Source: Micromonospora_E sp048060115
GTDB taxonomy: Bacteria; Actinomycetota; Actinomycetes; Mycobacteriales; Micromonosporaceae
DNA: 64,000 bases
Assembly: GCF_048060115.1 (NCBI RefSeq)
Contig: NZ_JBHMIM010000021.1
Span: forward strand, 1-64,000
Direction: 5' to 3'
Of the stretch, positions 15,171 through 23,951 are shown in pieces. A model generated the notes under the pieces. It was not told where the DNA came from. It did not search any database and worked only from the letters and a program-made list of their open reading frames with translations. Position 1 is the first letter of the stretch; each line of letters starts with the position of its first letter. A program made the translations under genes and the position numbers.

Positions 15171-15860
15171 TCACGCCTCGCCAGCGAGTAGCCGGGCGAC
15201 GGTCTCGGCGGTCGCCTGCACCTGTGCGCTGATCGCCGGCACGTCGAGCGTGCCCATCGCCACCACCCCGACGCTGGCCTCCAGGCCGGGCACGCCGAGC
15301 ACCGGGGCGGCGACCCCGTACGCGCCGGGCTGCAGCTCGCCGCTGCTGGTCACCGGTCCGGGCGTACCGTCGCGGCCGGCCTGGATGGCCCGGCCGGCGG
15401 CGCCGCGACCCACCGGGTGCCGCGACCCCGCCCGGTACGCGACGTGAAACGCCGTCCAGCTCGGCTCGACGACGGCGAGCGCCACCGCCTCGGCGCCTTC
15501 GGCGACGGTCAGGTGGGCGGTGGCGCCGGACGACTCGGCGAGTACCCGCAGCGCCGGCAGGGCGGCGTCGGCCAGCAGCGGCTGGGCGCGGCGGGCCAGC
15601 TGCAGCAGCCCGGCACCCAGCCGCAGCCGGCCGGCGGTGTCACGGCGCAGCATGCCGTGCGCGGCCAACGTGGTGGCCAGCCGGTAGACGGCTGCCCGAC
15701 CGACGTCGAGCTGATGGGCGGCCTCGGTGACGGTGACCCCGCCGGCGGCCTCGGCGACCAGCCGCAGCAGGCGCAGCCCCCGGTCCAGGGTCTGCGCCGT
15801 CTCGACCGGCCGGGGGCCGGCTCCGGCGGCGTCGGCTCCGGCCAGGTCCGCTGCGTCCAC
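15171..15860 (-). CDS. IclR-family transcriptional regulator
   Basis: 229-aa regulator with an N-terminal winged helix (LDRGLRLLRLVAEAAGG, VTEAAHQLDVGRAAVYRLAT) and a C-terminal GAF-like effector domain (GATAHLTVAEGAEAVALAV, SRHPVGRGAAGRAI, YGVAAPVLG). It is slightly shorter than the usual 250 residues. GTG start at 15860. Only 42 bases separate it from the divergent cysS, so its promoter overlaps that of cysS. Target and ligand are unknown. Confidence 0.85.
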   Translation of the reverse strand: MDAADLAGADAAGAGPRPVETAQTLDRGLRLLRLVAEAAGGVTVTEAAHQLDVGRAAVYRLATTLAAHGMLRRDTAGRLRLGAGLLQLARRAQPLLADAALPALRVLAESSGATAHLTVAEGAEAVALAVVEPSWTAFHVAYRAGSRHPVGRGAAGRAIQAGRDGTPGPVTSSGELQPGAYGVAAPVLGVPGLEASVGVVAMGTLDVPAISAQVQATAETVARLLAGEA

Positions 15861-15902
15861 ACCGACAGCGTACGGACGGCTGCCAGTCGGTACCCTTCTA
15901 CC

Positions 15903-17330
15903 GTGACGCTCCGCTTGTACGACACCGCGACCCGGTCCGTGCGGGACTTCGTGCCCCGCCAGCCCGGCGAGGTCTCGATCTACCTGTGTGGGCTCACCGT
16001 CCAGTCCGCCCCGCACATCGGTCACCTTCGCTCCGGCGTCAACTACGACGTGCTGCGCCGCTGGCTGACCCACCGGGGTCTGCGGGTCACCTTCATCCGC
16101 AACATCACCGACGTCGACGACAAGGTGCTGGACAAGGCGGCCGCCGCCGGTCAGCCGTTCTGGTCGATCGCGTACGCCAACGAGTTGGTGCTGGCCGGGG
16201 CGTACCGGTCGTTGAACGTGTCACCGCCGACGTACGAGCCCCGTGCCACCGGGCACATCCCGGAGATGCACCAGCTGATCGGTCAGTTGATCGAGCGCGG
16301 CCACGCCTACCCGGCCGGTGACGGCAGCGGTGACGTCTACTTCGACGTCGCCTCGTACGCCGACTACGGTGCGCTGTCCGGGCAGCGGCTCGACGCGATG
16401 CAGCCGGCAGAGGACTGCGTCGGGCGGGCCAAGCGGGATCCCCGTGACTTCGCACTGTGGAAGGGCGTCAAGCCGGACGAGCCCGCCGACGCGGCCTGGC
16501 CGTCACCGTGGGGTCCGGGCCGTCCCGGCTGGCACATCGAATGCTCGGCGATGTGCCAGCGTTACCTGGGTGCCGAGTTCGACATCCACGGCGGGGGGCT
16601 GGATCTGACCTTCCCGCACCACGAGAACGAGATCGCCCAGTCCAAGGCGGCCGGCCTGCCGTTCGCCCGCTACTGGGTGCACCACGGGCTGCTCAACCTG
16701 GGCGCGGCGAAGATGAGCAAGTCGCTGGGCAACGTCGTCGACCTCGGCCACGTCGCCGAGATCGGGGTGCGTCCGGTCGAGCTGCGCTACTACCTGACCG
16801 CCGCGCACTACCGGTCGCGCATCGACTACTCCGACGACGCCCTGCGGGAGAGCGCCACCGCGTACCGGCGGGTCGAAGGCTTCGTCCGCCGGGCCGTCGA
16901 GCAGGTCGGCGCGGTCGCGCCGGACGCGGTCCCGGCGGTGTTCGCGGCGGCGATGGACGACGATCTGAACACCTCGGCGGCCTTCGCGGTGCTGCACGAC
17001 GAGGTCCGCGACGGCAACAACCTGCTGGCCGGCACCAGCGCCGATACCGACGACGTGGCGATCCGGGCCAGCCTGGGACGGGTCCGCGCCATGTTGGGCG
17101 TGCTCGGTCTGGACCCGCTCGACCCGGCGTGGGGCGCCGCCGGCCCGGCCGACGAGCTGCGCGGCGCGGTCGACGCCCTGATCGCTCTCGCCCTCGACCA
17201 GCGGGCGCAGGCCCGGACCCGCCGCGACTGGGCCGCCGCTGACGCGGTGCGTGACCAGCTCAAGCAGGCCGGCATCGCGGTCGAGGACACCCCGCACGGA
17301 CCCCGATGGACCATTGGAGAGCAGACCTGA
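15903..17330 (+). CDS. cysS: Cysteinyl-tRNA synthetase
   Basis: 475-aa class I aminoacyl-tRNA synthetase that charges tRNA-Cys. The zinc-site Cys29 in IYLCGLTVQ, the HIGH-type motif PHIGHLRS (His38-His41), the WHIECSAMC zinc-binding segment, HHENEIAQS and the KMSKSLGN loop are all visible. The C-terminal DALR-type anticodon region includes RRDWAAADAVRDQLKQAGI. These features separate it from the related mycothiol enzyme MshC. GTG start at 15903. Its stop overlaps the rlmB ATG (TGATG), the usual actinobacterial cysS-rlmB pair. Confidence 0.95.
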   Translation: MTLRLYDTATRSVRDFVPRQPGEVSIYLCGLTVQSAPHIGHLRSGVNYDVLRRWLTHRGLRVTFIRNITDVDDKVLDKAAAAGQPFWSIAYANELVLAGAYRSLNVSPPTYEPRATGHIPEMHQLIGQLIERGHAYPAGDGSGDVYFDVASYADYGALSGQRLDAMQPAEDCVGRAKRDPRDFALWKGVKPDEPADAAWPSPWGPGRPGWHIECSAMCQRYLGAEFDIHGGGLDLTFPHHENEIAQSKAAGLPFARYWVHHGLLNLGAAKMSKSLGNVVDLGHVAEIGVRPVELRYYLTAAHYRSRIDYSDDALRESATAYRRVEGFVRRAVEQVGAVAPDAVPAVFAAAMDDDLNTSAAFAVLHDEVRDGNNLLAGTSADTDDVAIRASLGRVRAMLGVLGLDPLDPAWGAAGPADELRGAVDALIALALDQRAQARTRRDWAAADAVRDQLKQAGIAVEDTPHGPRWTIGEQT

Positions 17331-18451
17331 TGCCCGGCAATTCGCAGCGACGTGGCCGGCGGGTCACCCCCAAGAAGGGGGCCGTCGGTGGCACCGGCGG
17401 CAAGAACCGTTCCAGCCTGACCGGTAAGGGCCGCACCCTGCCGGCCGATGAACGGCCCTGGCACAAGGGCTACTCCGGCACCGAGAAGCTGCCGAGCAAG
17501 ACAGCCTGGAAGCAGGAGAAGGAGCGCCGGGCAGCGGCGGCCGAGGGCCGGGCCCCGAAGATCGGCCAGCCCGGCAGCAAGGACACCACCTGGGGCGGCG
17601 GGGGCCGCACCCGTGGCGGTCCGGCCGCCGGCAAGGCGACCCGGGGCGGTGGCGGTGGCAGGTCCGGCCCGCGGGTCTCCCCGGGCCGGAAGTCGCATCC
17701 GCCGAAGGACGCCCCCGAGCTGCTGGTCGGGCGTAACCCGGTGGTCGAGGCGCTGCGCGCCAACGTGCCGGCCACGGCGCTCTACATCGCCCAGGGCATC
17801 GACGTCGACGAGCGGGTGACCGAGCTGGTCCGGGCCGCCGGTGACCGGGGCATCGCGATCCTGGAGATCAGCCGGGCCGAGCTGGACCGGATGACCGGCG
17901 GCGTGCTGCACCAGGGCGTCGGCCTGCAGGTGCCCGGGTTCGCGTACGAGTCGTTCGAGGACATGCTGGCGGCGGCGGTCGAGCAGCCGGCGCCGCTGCT
18001 GGTCGCGTTGGACGGGGTGACCGATCCGCGCAACCTCGGTGCGGTGATCCGGTCGGCGGCCGCGTTCGGCGCGCACGGCGTGTTCGTGCCGGAGCGGCGG
18101 GCCGCCGGGATCACCGCGACCGCGTGGCGGACCAGCGCCGGTGCCGCCGCCCGGATGCCGGTCAGCCAGGTCGTGAACCTGACCCGGGCGGTGAAGAAGT
18201 GCCAGGCGGAAGGGTTCGTCGTGGTCGGTCTCGACGCCGACGGCGAAGTCGACCTGTACGACCTGGAAGCATCGGTCGGCCCGCTGGTGGTGGTCGTCGG
18301 CTCTGAGGGCCGGGGCCTGTCCCGGCTGGTCGGGGAGACCTGCGACCTGCGGGTGAGCATTCCGATGCACTCCGATGTCGAATCGCTCAACGCCAGTGTC
18401 GCCGCCGCGGTCACCCTCGCCGAGGTGGCCCGCCGCCGGGTCACCGGCTGA
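17330..18451 (+). CDS. rlmB: 23S rRNA (guanosine-2'-O)-methyltransferase
   Basis: 373-aa SPOUT methyltransferase expected to modify G2251 of 23S rRNA. After a basic, Gly/Lys-rich N-terminal extension of about 130 residues typical of actinobacteria come the L30e-like substrate-binding domain (LLVGRNPVVEALRA) and the trefoil-knot domain: DPRNLGAVIRSAAAFGA, VVVGSEGRGLSRLV and PMHSDVESLNASVAA. ATG at 17330 shares a base with the cysS stop. No anomaly. Confidence 0.93.
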   Translation: MPGNSQRRGRRVTPKKGAVGGTGGKNRSSLTGKGRTLPADERPWHKGYSGTEKLPSKTAWKQEKERRAAAAEGRAPKIGQPGSKDTTWGGGGRTRGGPAAGKATRGGGGGRSGPRVSPGRKSHPPKDAPELLVGRNPVVEALRANVPATALYIAQGIDVDERVTELVRAAGDRGIAILEISRAELDRMTGGVLHQGVGLQVPGFAYESFEDMLAAAVEQPAPLLVALDGVTDPRNLGAVIRSAAAFGAHGVFVPERRAAGITATAWRTSAGAAARMPVSQVVNLTRAVKKCQAEGFVVVGLDADGEVDLYDLEASVGPLVVVVGSEGRGLSRLVGETCDLRVSIPMHSDVESLNASVAAAVTLAEVARRRVTG

Positions 18452-18525
18452 TCGCTGATCGGCGGGTCAGCCACCCGTAGCATGCCCCAGGGTCGGGTCG
18501 TTTCGGGTGGCGGAGGAAACAGCTG

Positions 18526-21177
18526 ATGGCAGGGCAGGACGAGGGCTTCGCCCTCGGCGTCGACCTGGGCACCTCCAACACGGTGGCGGTGCTGCGCTGG
18601 CCGGACGGGCGGACCCGACCGTTGCTCTTCGACGGCGCGCCGATCCTGCCGTCCGGGGTGTTCCTCGGTGACCGGCTGTACGTCGGGCGGGACGCCCTGC
18701 GGCTTGCCCAGACCGACCCGGCCCGGTTCGAGCCGAATCCCAAACGCCGGGTCGACGAGCCGGCGGTGCTGCTCGGTGACCGGGAAGTCCCGACCGTCGA
18801 CCTGCTCGCCGCCGTACTCGCTGCGGTCGCCCGCGCAGCGGTGGAAGCGGTCGGCTTCCTGCCACCGGCGGCGTTGACCTACCCGGCTGCCTGGGGCGGC
18901 CGGCGGCGCGACATCCTCGCGCAGGCGGTAGCCCGCGCCGGCTGGCCGCCGACGGCCCAGCAGGGTCCTGCTGGCCCTGGCGGACCGGTCGGGACCAGGC
19001 TGGTGCCCGAGCCGGTCGCCGCGGCCCGCTACTTCGCCGACGTACTACGCCGGCCGGTGCCGGTCGGGCAGGCCCTGGCCGTGTTCGACTTCGGCGGCGG
19101 AACGCTGGACATCGCGGTGGTCCGCAACGAGGGGGCCGAGCCGGACGGCCGGGCCCGGTTCGAGGTGATCGGCTCCGGCGGGGTCGCCGAACTCGGCGGG
19201 CTCGACCTGGACGCGGCGCTGGTCGAACACCTCGGCGGGGTGCTCGACCCGCAGGTGCTCCAGCAGCTCACCGCACCGACCACCCCGGCGCAGCTGCGCG
19301 AGCGGCGGCAGTTCTGGGACGACGTGCGCGGCGCCAAGGAAATGTTGTCCCGGTCGTCGTCGGCGCCGGTCGTCGTACCCGGGATGGACCGGGCGGTGCA
19401 CCTGACCCGCGACGAGCTGGAGCAGGTCGCCACCCCGCTGGTACGCCGGGGTGTGCTGGAGGCGGCGCGGGTGATCGATGCCTGCGGCCTCGGCCGTGAC
19501 CAGCTCGCCGGCCTGTTCCTGGTCGGCGGCTCGTCGCGGGTGCCCCTGGTGGCCCGGCTGCTGCACAGCGAACTCGGCGTCGCGCCGACCGTGCTGGAGC
19601 AGCCGGAGCTGCCGGTCGCCGAAGGAGCCCTGGCCGAGCTGCCCGCCGGCCCGGTCAACCCAGTGGGCCCGGTCAACCCAGTGGGCCCGGTCGGTCCGGT
19701 CCCGGTCGCGCCGGCGGTCGCCCCCGCACCGAGGCTGGCTCCGCCGCAGCTGACGCCACCCGCGTCGACGATGGCGCCTGCTCCGCCGCCGGTCGCGATC
19801 GGGCTGGCCACCGGGCAAGCCTCCGGGCGGTTGCCGTGGCTGGTCGGCGGGGCGGTACTGGCCGTGATCGCGGTGGTCGCCGCCGCAGCCGGCTACCTGT
19901 TGCGCGACCCGGCCCGGCCGATCGATTTCCGAGCGTTCAGCCAGGTCGGCGACGCGATCGTGTTGCCGGACGACACGAGCGCCGACTACACGCAGCTGGT
20001 CGATGGCCGGGCGTACGGCGGCCATGTCCGCGACGACGGCCGGTTCGGCGTGGTCGCGATCGACCCGGTCACCGGCGGCCAGCTCTGGGACGCGGCGACC
20101 GACGCGGAAGCTGACAGGTGGGCCGGGCTGCTGGCCACCCCGGAGGCGTTGATCGCCGTCGCCGAGGCCTCGGGCAGCACCCGTTACCCGGTCGTGGTGC
20201 TGGACCCGGCCGACGGTAGCCAGCTGTGGACGTTCGACGTGCTGCGCGACGACCAGATGTTCGTCTGCGCCGGCGTGCTCGTGTGGTCCGACAGCGAAGG
20301 TGCCCGGCTGGTCGGGCTGGATCTGCGCGACGGCACTGAGCGCTGGGCGCACGACAACCCGGCCGACGAGTACGACGACACCGCAGCCGCCGTGTACGCG
20401 GCGGCCACCTCGGCCGACCTGACCGGACCAGCCGGGTTCGACGGTCAGTCCACCGCGCCGGACCGCGACGACGACCAGCGGATCGTGCAGCTCACCGCGG
20501 ACCGCCAGGCGCGGGTCTTCGACGCCAAGAGCGGCGAACTGCTCGGCGAACGCGGCAACGTGGCGACGCCGACCGACAACGCCCTGGTTTACGGCGGGAA
20601 GCTGTTGATCGCATCCAGCAGCGGGGATTTCCGGCTGGCAGCCTACGACCTGTCGACCACCAGCGAGGCGGTCAACCTCTACACCCCACAGGACGACCAG
20701 CGGCGGTTGCAGGCCATGGTGCCGTGCGGTGCCGAGCTGGTGTGCCTGCTGGAGTCCGCCGGGTTCAGCGCCGAGACCAATGAGCTCGTGGTGATCGACC
20801 TGGCGCCCGGCGGGGTGCGGTGGCGGACCGAGGCCGCCAATTTCTCCGTCGTGGTCCCGGTCGGCGAGCACATCCTGCTACGCCGAACGTCCGGTGAGTA
20901 TCTGTCCCGGCTGCTCGACGCCGACGGCAACGAGGTGTTGAGCCGTACCGGGGTGGCGGTCCGGCTCGACCGGGCGAACCTGCTGTGGTTCCGGGAGAAT
21001 CCGAGCAGCTACCCCGATGACGCCGTGGCGGCGGGCGTGCCGGCTGCGGCCCCGGGCGATCTGCGCGAGCTCGGCGTGCTGGCCGACGTGCGGGCTGGTG
21101 CCTGCTCCTGGGACCAGACCTCGATCGTCTGCCCGACCGGCGACGGCTTCGTCGTACACCGCTTCGTCGCGGACTGA
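18526..21177 (+). CDS. Membrane Hsp70-like ATPase fused to extracytoplasmic beta-propeller
   Basis: 883-aa protein. Residues 1-370 are an Hsp70/actin-fold ATPase with intact phosphate loops (GVDLGTSNTVAV, VFDFGGGTLDIAVV, LFLVGGSSRVPLV). There is no substrate-binding domain. A Pro/Val/Gly-rich linker with an 18-bp repeat follows, then one transmembrane helix (LVGGAVLAVIAVVAAAAGYLL, about 438-458). The last 420 residues are PQQ-type propeller repeats (GQLWDAATD, GSQLWTFDV, GTERWAHDN, GVRWRTEA). The topology implies a cytosolic ATPase sensing or driving an external propeller. ATG at 18526. Client unknown. Confidence 0.8.
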   Translation: MAGQDEGFALGVDLGTSNTVAVLRWPDGRTRPLLFDGAPILPSGVFLGDRLYVGRDALRLAQTDPARFEPNPKRRVDEPAVLLGDREVPTVDLLAAVLAAVARAAVEAVGFLPPAALTYPAAWGGRRRDILAQAVARAGWPPTAQQGPAGPGGPVGTRLVPEPVAAARYFADVLRRPVPVGQALAVFDFGGGTLDIAVVRNEGAEPDGRARFEVIGSGGVAELGGLDLDAALVEHLGGVLDPQVLQQLTAPTTPAQLRERRQFWDDVRGAKEMLSRSSSAPVVVPGMDRAVHLTRDELEQVATPLVRRGVLEAARVIDACGLGRDQLAGLFLVGGSSRVPLVARLLHSELGVAPTVLEQPELPVAEGALAELPAGPVNPVGPVNPVGPVGPVPVAPAVAPAPRLAPPQLTPPASTMAPAPPPVAIGLATGQASGRLPWLVGGAVLAVIAVVAAAAGYLLRDPARPIDFRAFSQVGDAIVLPDDTSADYTQLVDGRAYGGHVRDDGRFGVVAIDPVTGGQLWDAATDAEADRWAGLLATPEALIAVAEASGSTRYPVVVLDPADGSQLWTFDVLRDDQMFVCAGVLVWSDSEGARLVGLDLRDGTERWAHDNPADEYDDTAAAVYAAATSADLTGPAGFDGQSTAPDRDDDQRIVQLTADRQARVFDAKSGELLGERGNVATPTDNALVYGGKLLIASSSGDFRLAAYDLSTTSEAVNLYTPQDDQRRLQAMVPCGAELVCLLESAGFSAETNELVVIDLAPGGVRWRTEAANFSVVVPVGEHILLRRTSGEYLSRLLDADGNEVLSRTGVAVRLDRANLLWFRENPSSYPDDAVAAGVPAAAPGDLRELGVLADVRAGACSWDQTSIVCPTGDGFVVHRFVAD
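19648..19683 (+). repeat. 18-bp tandem repeat in the linker coding region
   Basis: Two exact 18-bp copies (GGCCCGGTCAACCCAGTG) in frame, encoding a repeated GPVNPV in the Pro-rich linker before the membrane helix; a degenerate third copy follows. Confidence 0.8.
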
Positions 21178-21256
21178 GCCTCTCCCCGCTGATGCCAACT
21201 CGACTGAGCAGTTGGTCACTCGGTGTAACTAGCCGGTGAGGGGAAGGCGTTTTGAC

Positions 21257-21298
21257 CGTGATCCCCCAGGGGGATTTTGATCCCGGTGGGGGATCACG
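21257..21298. terminator. Nested inverted repeat between convergent genes
   Basis: Outer arms 21257-21267 and 21288-21298 (CGTGATCCCCC and its complement) enclose a second small hairpin GGGAT-TTTG-ATCCC (21271-21284). It lies between the stops of the Hsp70-like gene (+) and the membrane-protein gene (-), so it probably terminates both. Confidence 0.65.
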
Positions 21299-21351
21299 AT
21301 GAAAACGACCTGGCTGTATGCGCCAGTCAGTTGCCGAAAGGCCAGCGGCGG

Positions 21352-22005
21352 TCACTGCGGGGCGAGGCGGTGCAGCACGCTGTGCAGCGCGTGCAGGGTG
21401 TAGCCGAGCAGGATCGGCGCCAGGATCGGCATGGTGAGCGCGGTGAGCAGGGCAGCCAGGCCGACCACGCCGGCCGCCGCCAGTAGTGCGAGCGGCCGGC
21501 GTTCGGCGATCCGCCAGGTGGCGCGGGCCGCCGCCCGCCAGCCGGTGCCGGCTGGCGGGTCGGTGCCGGCTGGCGGGTCGGTGCCCGCGCGGCCGATCTG
21601 GACGACGACGATGCCGGCGAGGCCGGCCACCAGGGCGATCAGCAGCAGCGTGCCGGCCAGCATCACGGTGCCGCCGGGCACCACGCCGGCCGAGATCAGC
21701 ACGGCGTTGCCGCCGAGCAGCGCCGCGCCGACCAGGGCGACCGCGCTGGCCACCGCGCCAGGCAGCAGCCCTTGCCAGAAGGTGCCGGCCAGCTCCCGCA
21801 GGCTCGGCCAGTAGCCGTCCACCGTCCACCGGTGGATCGCGGTGCTGGCGGTGGCCAGCGCCGCGCCGGCGGTCAGCACGCCGGCCGAGGCGAGCGTGGT
21901 GACGATGCCGAGCAGCGCCAGGTCGGTGGCTGCCCGCAGGGTGTCCCGCCAGTCGGCGCGCGGCGCCACCGGGTTGTCCGGCCAGTCAGGTTGCGGCAAC
22001 GTCAC
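21352..22005 (-). CDS. Membrane protein, YesL/DUF624-like, of the sugar ABC operon
   Basis: 217-aa protein with five to six hydrophobic helices (LALLGIVTTLASAGVLTAG, LPGAVASAVALVGAALLG, VMLAGTLLLIALVAGLAG, LALLAAAGVVGLAALLTAL). The N-terminal arrangement with RWTVDGYWPSLRELAGTFWQ resembles YesL/DUF624 proteins, which are often encoded next to carbohydrate ABC permeases in this position. The precise role in transport is unknown. The ATG overlaps the upstream permease stop (ATGA), so it is the last gene of the operon. A short hydrophilic loop contains a duplicated 18-bp repeat. Confidence 0.65.
   Translation of the reverse strand: MTLPQPDWPDNPVAPRADWRDTLRAATDLALLGIVTTLASAGVLTAGAALATASTAIHRWTVDGYWPSLRELAGTFWQGLLPGAVASAVALVGAALLGGNAVLISAGVVPGGTVMLAGTLLLIALVAGLAGIVVVQIGRAGTDPPAGTDPPAGTGWRAAARATWRIAERRPLALLAAAGVVGLAALLTALTMPILAPILLGYTLHALHSVLHRLAPQ
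21544..21579 (-). repeat. 18-bp tandem repeat in a membrane-protein loop
   Basis: Two exact 18-bp copies (GGTGCCGGCTGGCGGGTC on the + strand), in frame, giving the doubled DPPAGT segment between hydrophobic helices. Confidence 0.8.
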
Positions 22006-22874
22006 CCCTTGAGGCCGCTGGTGTTGATGCCCTGCACCAACATCTTCTGGAACGCCAGGAAGAAGAGGAAGACCGGCAACAGCGAGAGTACGGACATGGC
22101 GAACATCGGGCCGAGTGAGGTCTGCCCACTGGAGTCGATGAACAGCCGCAGGCCGATCGGCACCGTGTAGCTCGCCACGCTCGGCAGGTAGATCAGCTGG
22201 GTGAGGAAGTCGTTCCAGGTCCAGATGAACGAGAAGATCGCCGTGGTGACCAGCGCCGGGCGGGCCAGCGGCACGATCACGTACCGGAACACGCCGAACG
22301 GCGAGCAGCCGTCGATCTTCGCCGCGTCGTCGAGGTCGCGGGGGATGCCCCGCATGAACTGGACCATCAGGAAGACGAAGAACGCCTCGGTTGCCAGCAG
22401 CTTCGGCACGATCAACGGCAGTGGGGTGTCGATCCAGCCGAAGGTGTTGAACATGATGTACTGCGGCACGATCAGCACATGGCTGGGCAGCAGCAGGGTG
22501 CCGATCATGATGGCGAACCAGAACTTGCGGGCCCGGAACCGCAGCCGGGCGAAGGCGTACGCGGCCAGCAGGCAGGAGACCGCGTTGGCGATCACCGTGG
22601 CGGTCGCGATCACCGTGCTGTTCCAGAAGAACCGCCCGAACGAGATGTTGCTCAGGTAGTTCCAGCCGTCCGGGTAGTTGGCCCAGGTGGGATCCTGTGG
22701 GATCACCGACAGGTTGCTGGCCACCTCGGTCGGCGACTTGAGTGACGAGCCGACCACCCAGATCAGCGGGTAGAGGACGACGACCAGGATGGCGACCAGG
22801 ATCGCCACCCGGGCGACGGCGCGCATGCCGGTGCCGGCCCGGCGGCGGGAGATCGGAGCAGCTTGGGTTGCCAT
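22002..22874 (-). CDS. Carbohydrate ABC transporter permease (MalG type)
   Basis: 290-aa inner-membrane permease with six predicted helices. The first is VAILVAILVVVLYPLIWVVG. The cytoplasmic EAA-type loop that docks the ATPase is recognisable as DLDDAAKIDGCSPFGVFRYV followed by IVPLARPAL. The short C-terminal tail (LVQGINTSGLKG) is typical of MalG-like subunits. ATG at 22874 overlaps the previous stop. It partners the 22874-23863 permease and the binding protein at 23952-25310. No ATPase is in the operon; the MsiK-like protein at 36957 is the likely motor. Substrate probably pectin-derived (oligo)galacturonate, by context. Confidence 0.9.
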   Translation of the reverse strand: MATQAAPISRRRAGTGMRAVARVAILVAILVVVLYPLIWVVGSSLKSPTEVASNLSVIPQDPTWANYPDGWNYLSNISFGRFFWNSTVIATATVIANAVSCLLAAYAFARLRFRARKFWFAIMIGTLLLPSHVLIVPQYIMFNTFGWIDTPLPLIVPKLLATEAFFVFLMVQFMRGIPRDLDDAAKIDGCSPFGVFRYVIVPLARPALVTTAIFSFIWTWNDFLTQLIYLPSVASYTVPIGLRLFIDSSGQTSLGPMFAMSVLSLLPVFLFFLAFQKMLVQGINTSGLKG

Positions 22875-23863
22875 CAGTCGTTGTCTCCGTCCGAGTAGTG
22901 CACCCAGAACCGCCCGGTGCTGAAGAACAGCACCGTGATCAGGCCGATCGCGAGCAGGAAGATCCAGGCGAGCGCGGACGCGTACCCCATCTGGAACTCG
23001 GTGAAGCCCTTTTCGTAGAGGTACAGCGTGTAGAGCATGGTCGAGTCGACCGGGCCGCCGGTGCCGTTGCTGATCACGAACGCGGCGGTGAAGCCCTGGA
23101 AGCCGTTGATGGTCTCCAGCACCAGGTTGAAGAAGATCACCGGGGAGAGCATCGGCAGGGTCACGTTGAAGAACTGCCGGACCTTGCCGGCGCCGTCGAC
23201 CGAGGCTGCCTCGTACAGCTCGGTCGGCACCTGCTTGAGTCCGGCCAGGAAGATCACCATCGGGGCACCGAACTGCCAGATGGCCAGCACCATCAGGGTT
23301 TCCAACGCCCACGCCGGGTCGTTGACCCACGGCTGGCCGGTGATGCCGAACAGGCCGAGGAAGCCGTTGACCGCGCCGTCACCGCTGAACATCGCCCGCC
23401 AGATCAGCGCCAGGGCGACGCTGCCACCGAGCAGCGACGGCAGGTAGAACAGGCTGCGGAACAGGCCGACGCCGCGCGACTCCCGATTGAGCAGCAGCGC
23501 GACGCCGAGGGCGGCGGCCAACTTCAACGGTACGGCGACGAACGCGAAGATCAGCGTCACCTTCACCGAGTGGCGGAACGTCTGGTCGTTGACGAACAGG
23601 TCCCAGTAGTTCTGGAAGCCCACCCACTCGACGAACTCCCAGGACGACAGGATGTCGTAGTTGGTGAAGCTCAGGTAGAGCGAGAACAGCATGGGGAAGG
23701 CGGTGATCGCCATCAACCCGAGCAGCCACGGGGACAGGAAGACGTATCCGGCCAGTCCTTCGCCGTGCCGGCGGCGGTTGCTTGCGGCCCGGCTGCGCCG
23801 ACTGGCGGCGCCGGCCGGTGCGGAAGGGTTCGTGGCCGGGACTTGTTTCGTGGTCAGGGCCAC
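22874..23863 (-). CDS. Carbohydrate ABC transporter permease (MalF type)
   Basis: 329-aa permease with six helices after a basic cytosolic N-terminus of about 40 residues. First helix YVFLSPWLLGLMAITAFPML; SLYLSFTNYDIL is typical of MalF-like subunits. The EAA loop reads ELYEAASVDGAGKVRQFFNV followed by TLPMLSPV. ATG at 23863. The preceding gene (binding protein) ends at 23952, and a strong hairpin lies between them, which may lower permease expression relative to the binding protein. The next permease overlaps by one base. Confidence 0.9.
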   Translation of the reverse strand: MALTTKQVPATNPSAPAGAASRRSRAASNRRRHGEGLAGYVFLSPWLLGLMAITAFPMLFSLYLSFTNYDILSSWEFVEWVGFQNYWDLFVNDQTFRHSVKVTLIFAFVAVPLKLAAALGVALLLNRESRGVGLFRSLFYLPSLLGGSVALALIWRAMFSGDGAVNGFLGLFGITGQPWVNDPAWALETLMVLAIWQFGAPMVIFLAGLKQVPTELYEAASVDGAGKVRQFFNVTLPMLSPVIFFNLVLETINGFQGFTAAFVISNGTGGPVDSTMLYTLYLYEKGFTEFQMGYASALAWIFLLAIGLITVLFFSTGRFWVHYSDGDND

Positions 23864-23890
23864 GATCTGGCTCCTTTCTGCAGGTCATGG

Positions 23891-23932
23891 GTCGTGGTGC
23901 CCGTGGCGAGAGCTCGCCACGGGCACCACGAC
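23891..23932 (-). terminator. 20-bp-stem hairpin between binding-protein and permease genes
   Basis: Arms 23891-23910 and 23913-23932 (GTCGTGGTGCCCGTGGCGAG and its exact complement) leave only two bases between them. It is located after the binding-protein stop and before the first permease start in one operon. It probably acts as a partial terminator or 3' stabiliser giving more binding protein than permease, as in other sugar ABC operons. Confidence 0.65.
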
Positions 23933-23951
23933 CGCACAGGTCCGGCCCGGA

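Noticed and set aside
15861..15902. T-box leader before cysS
   Set aside because: Only 42 bases separate cysS from the divergent IclR gene, too short for a leader of this kind.
19045..20871. 608-aa open frame on the minus strand
   Set aside because: Antisense to the Hsp70/propeller gene; no recognisable domain.
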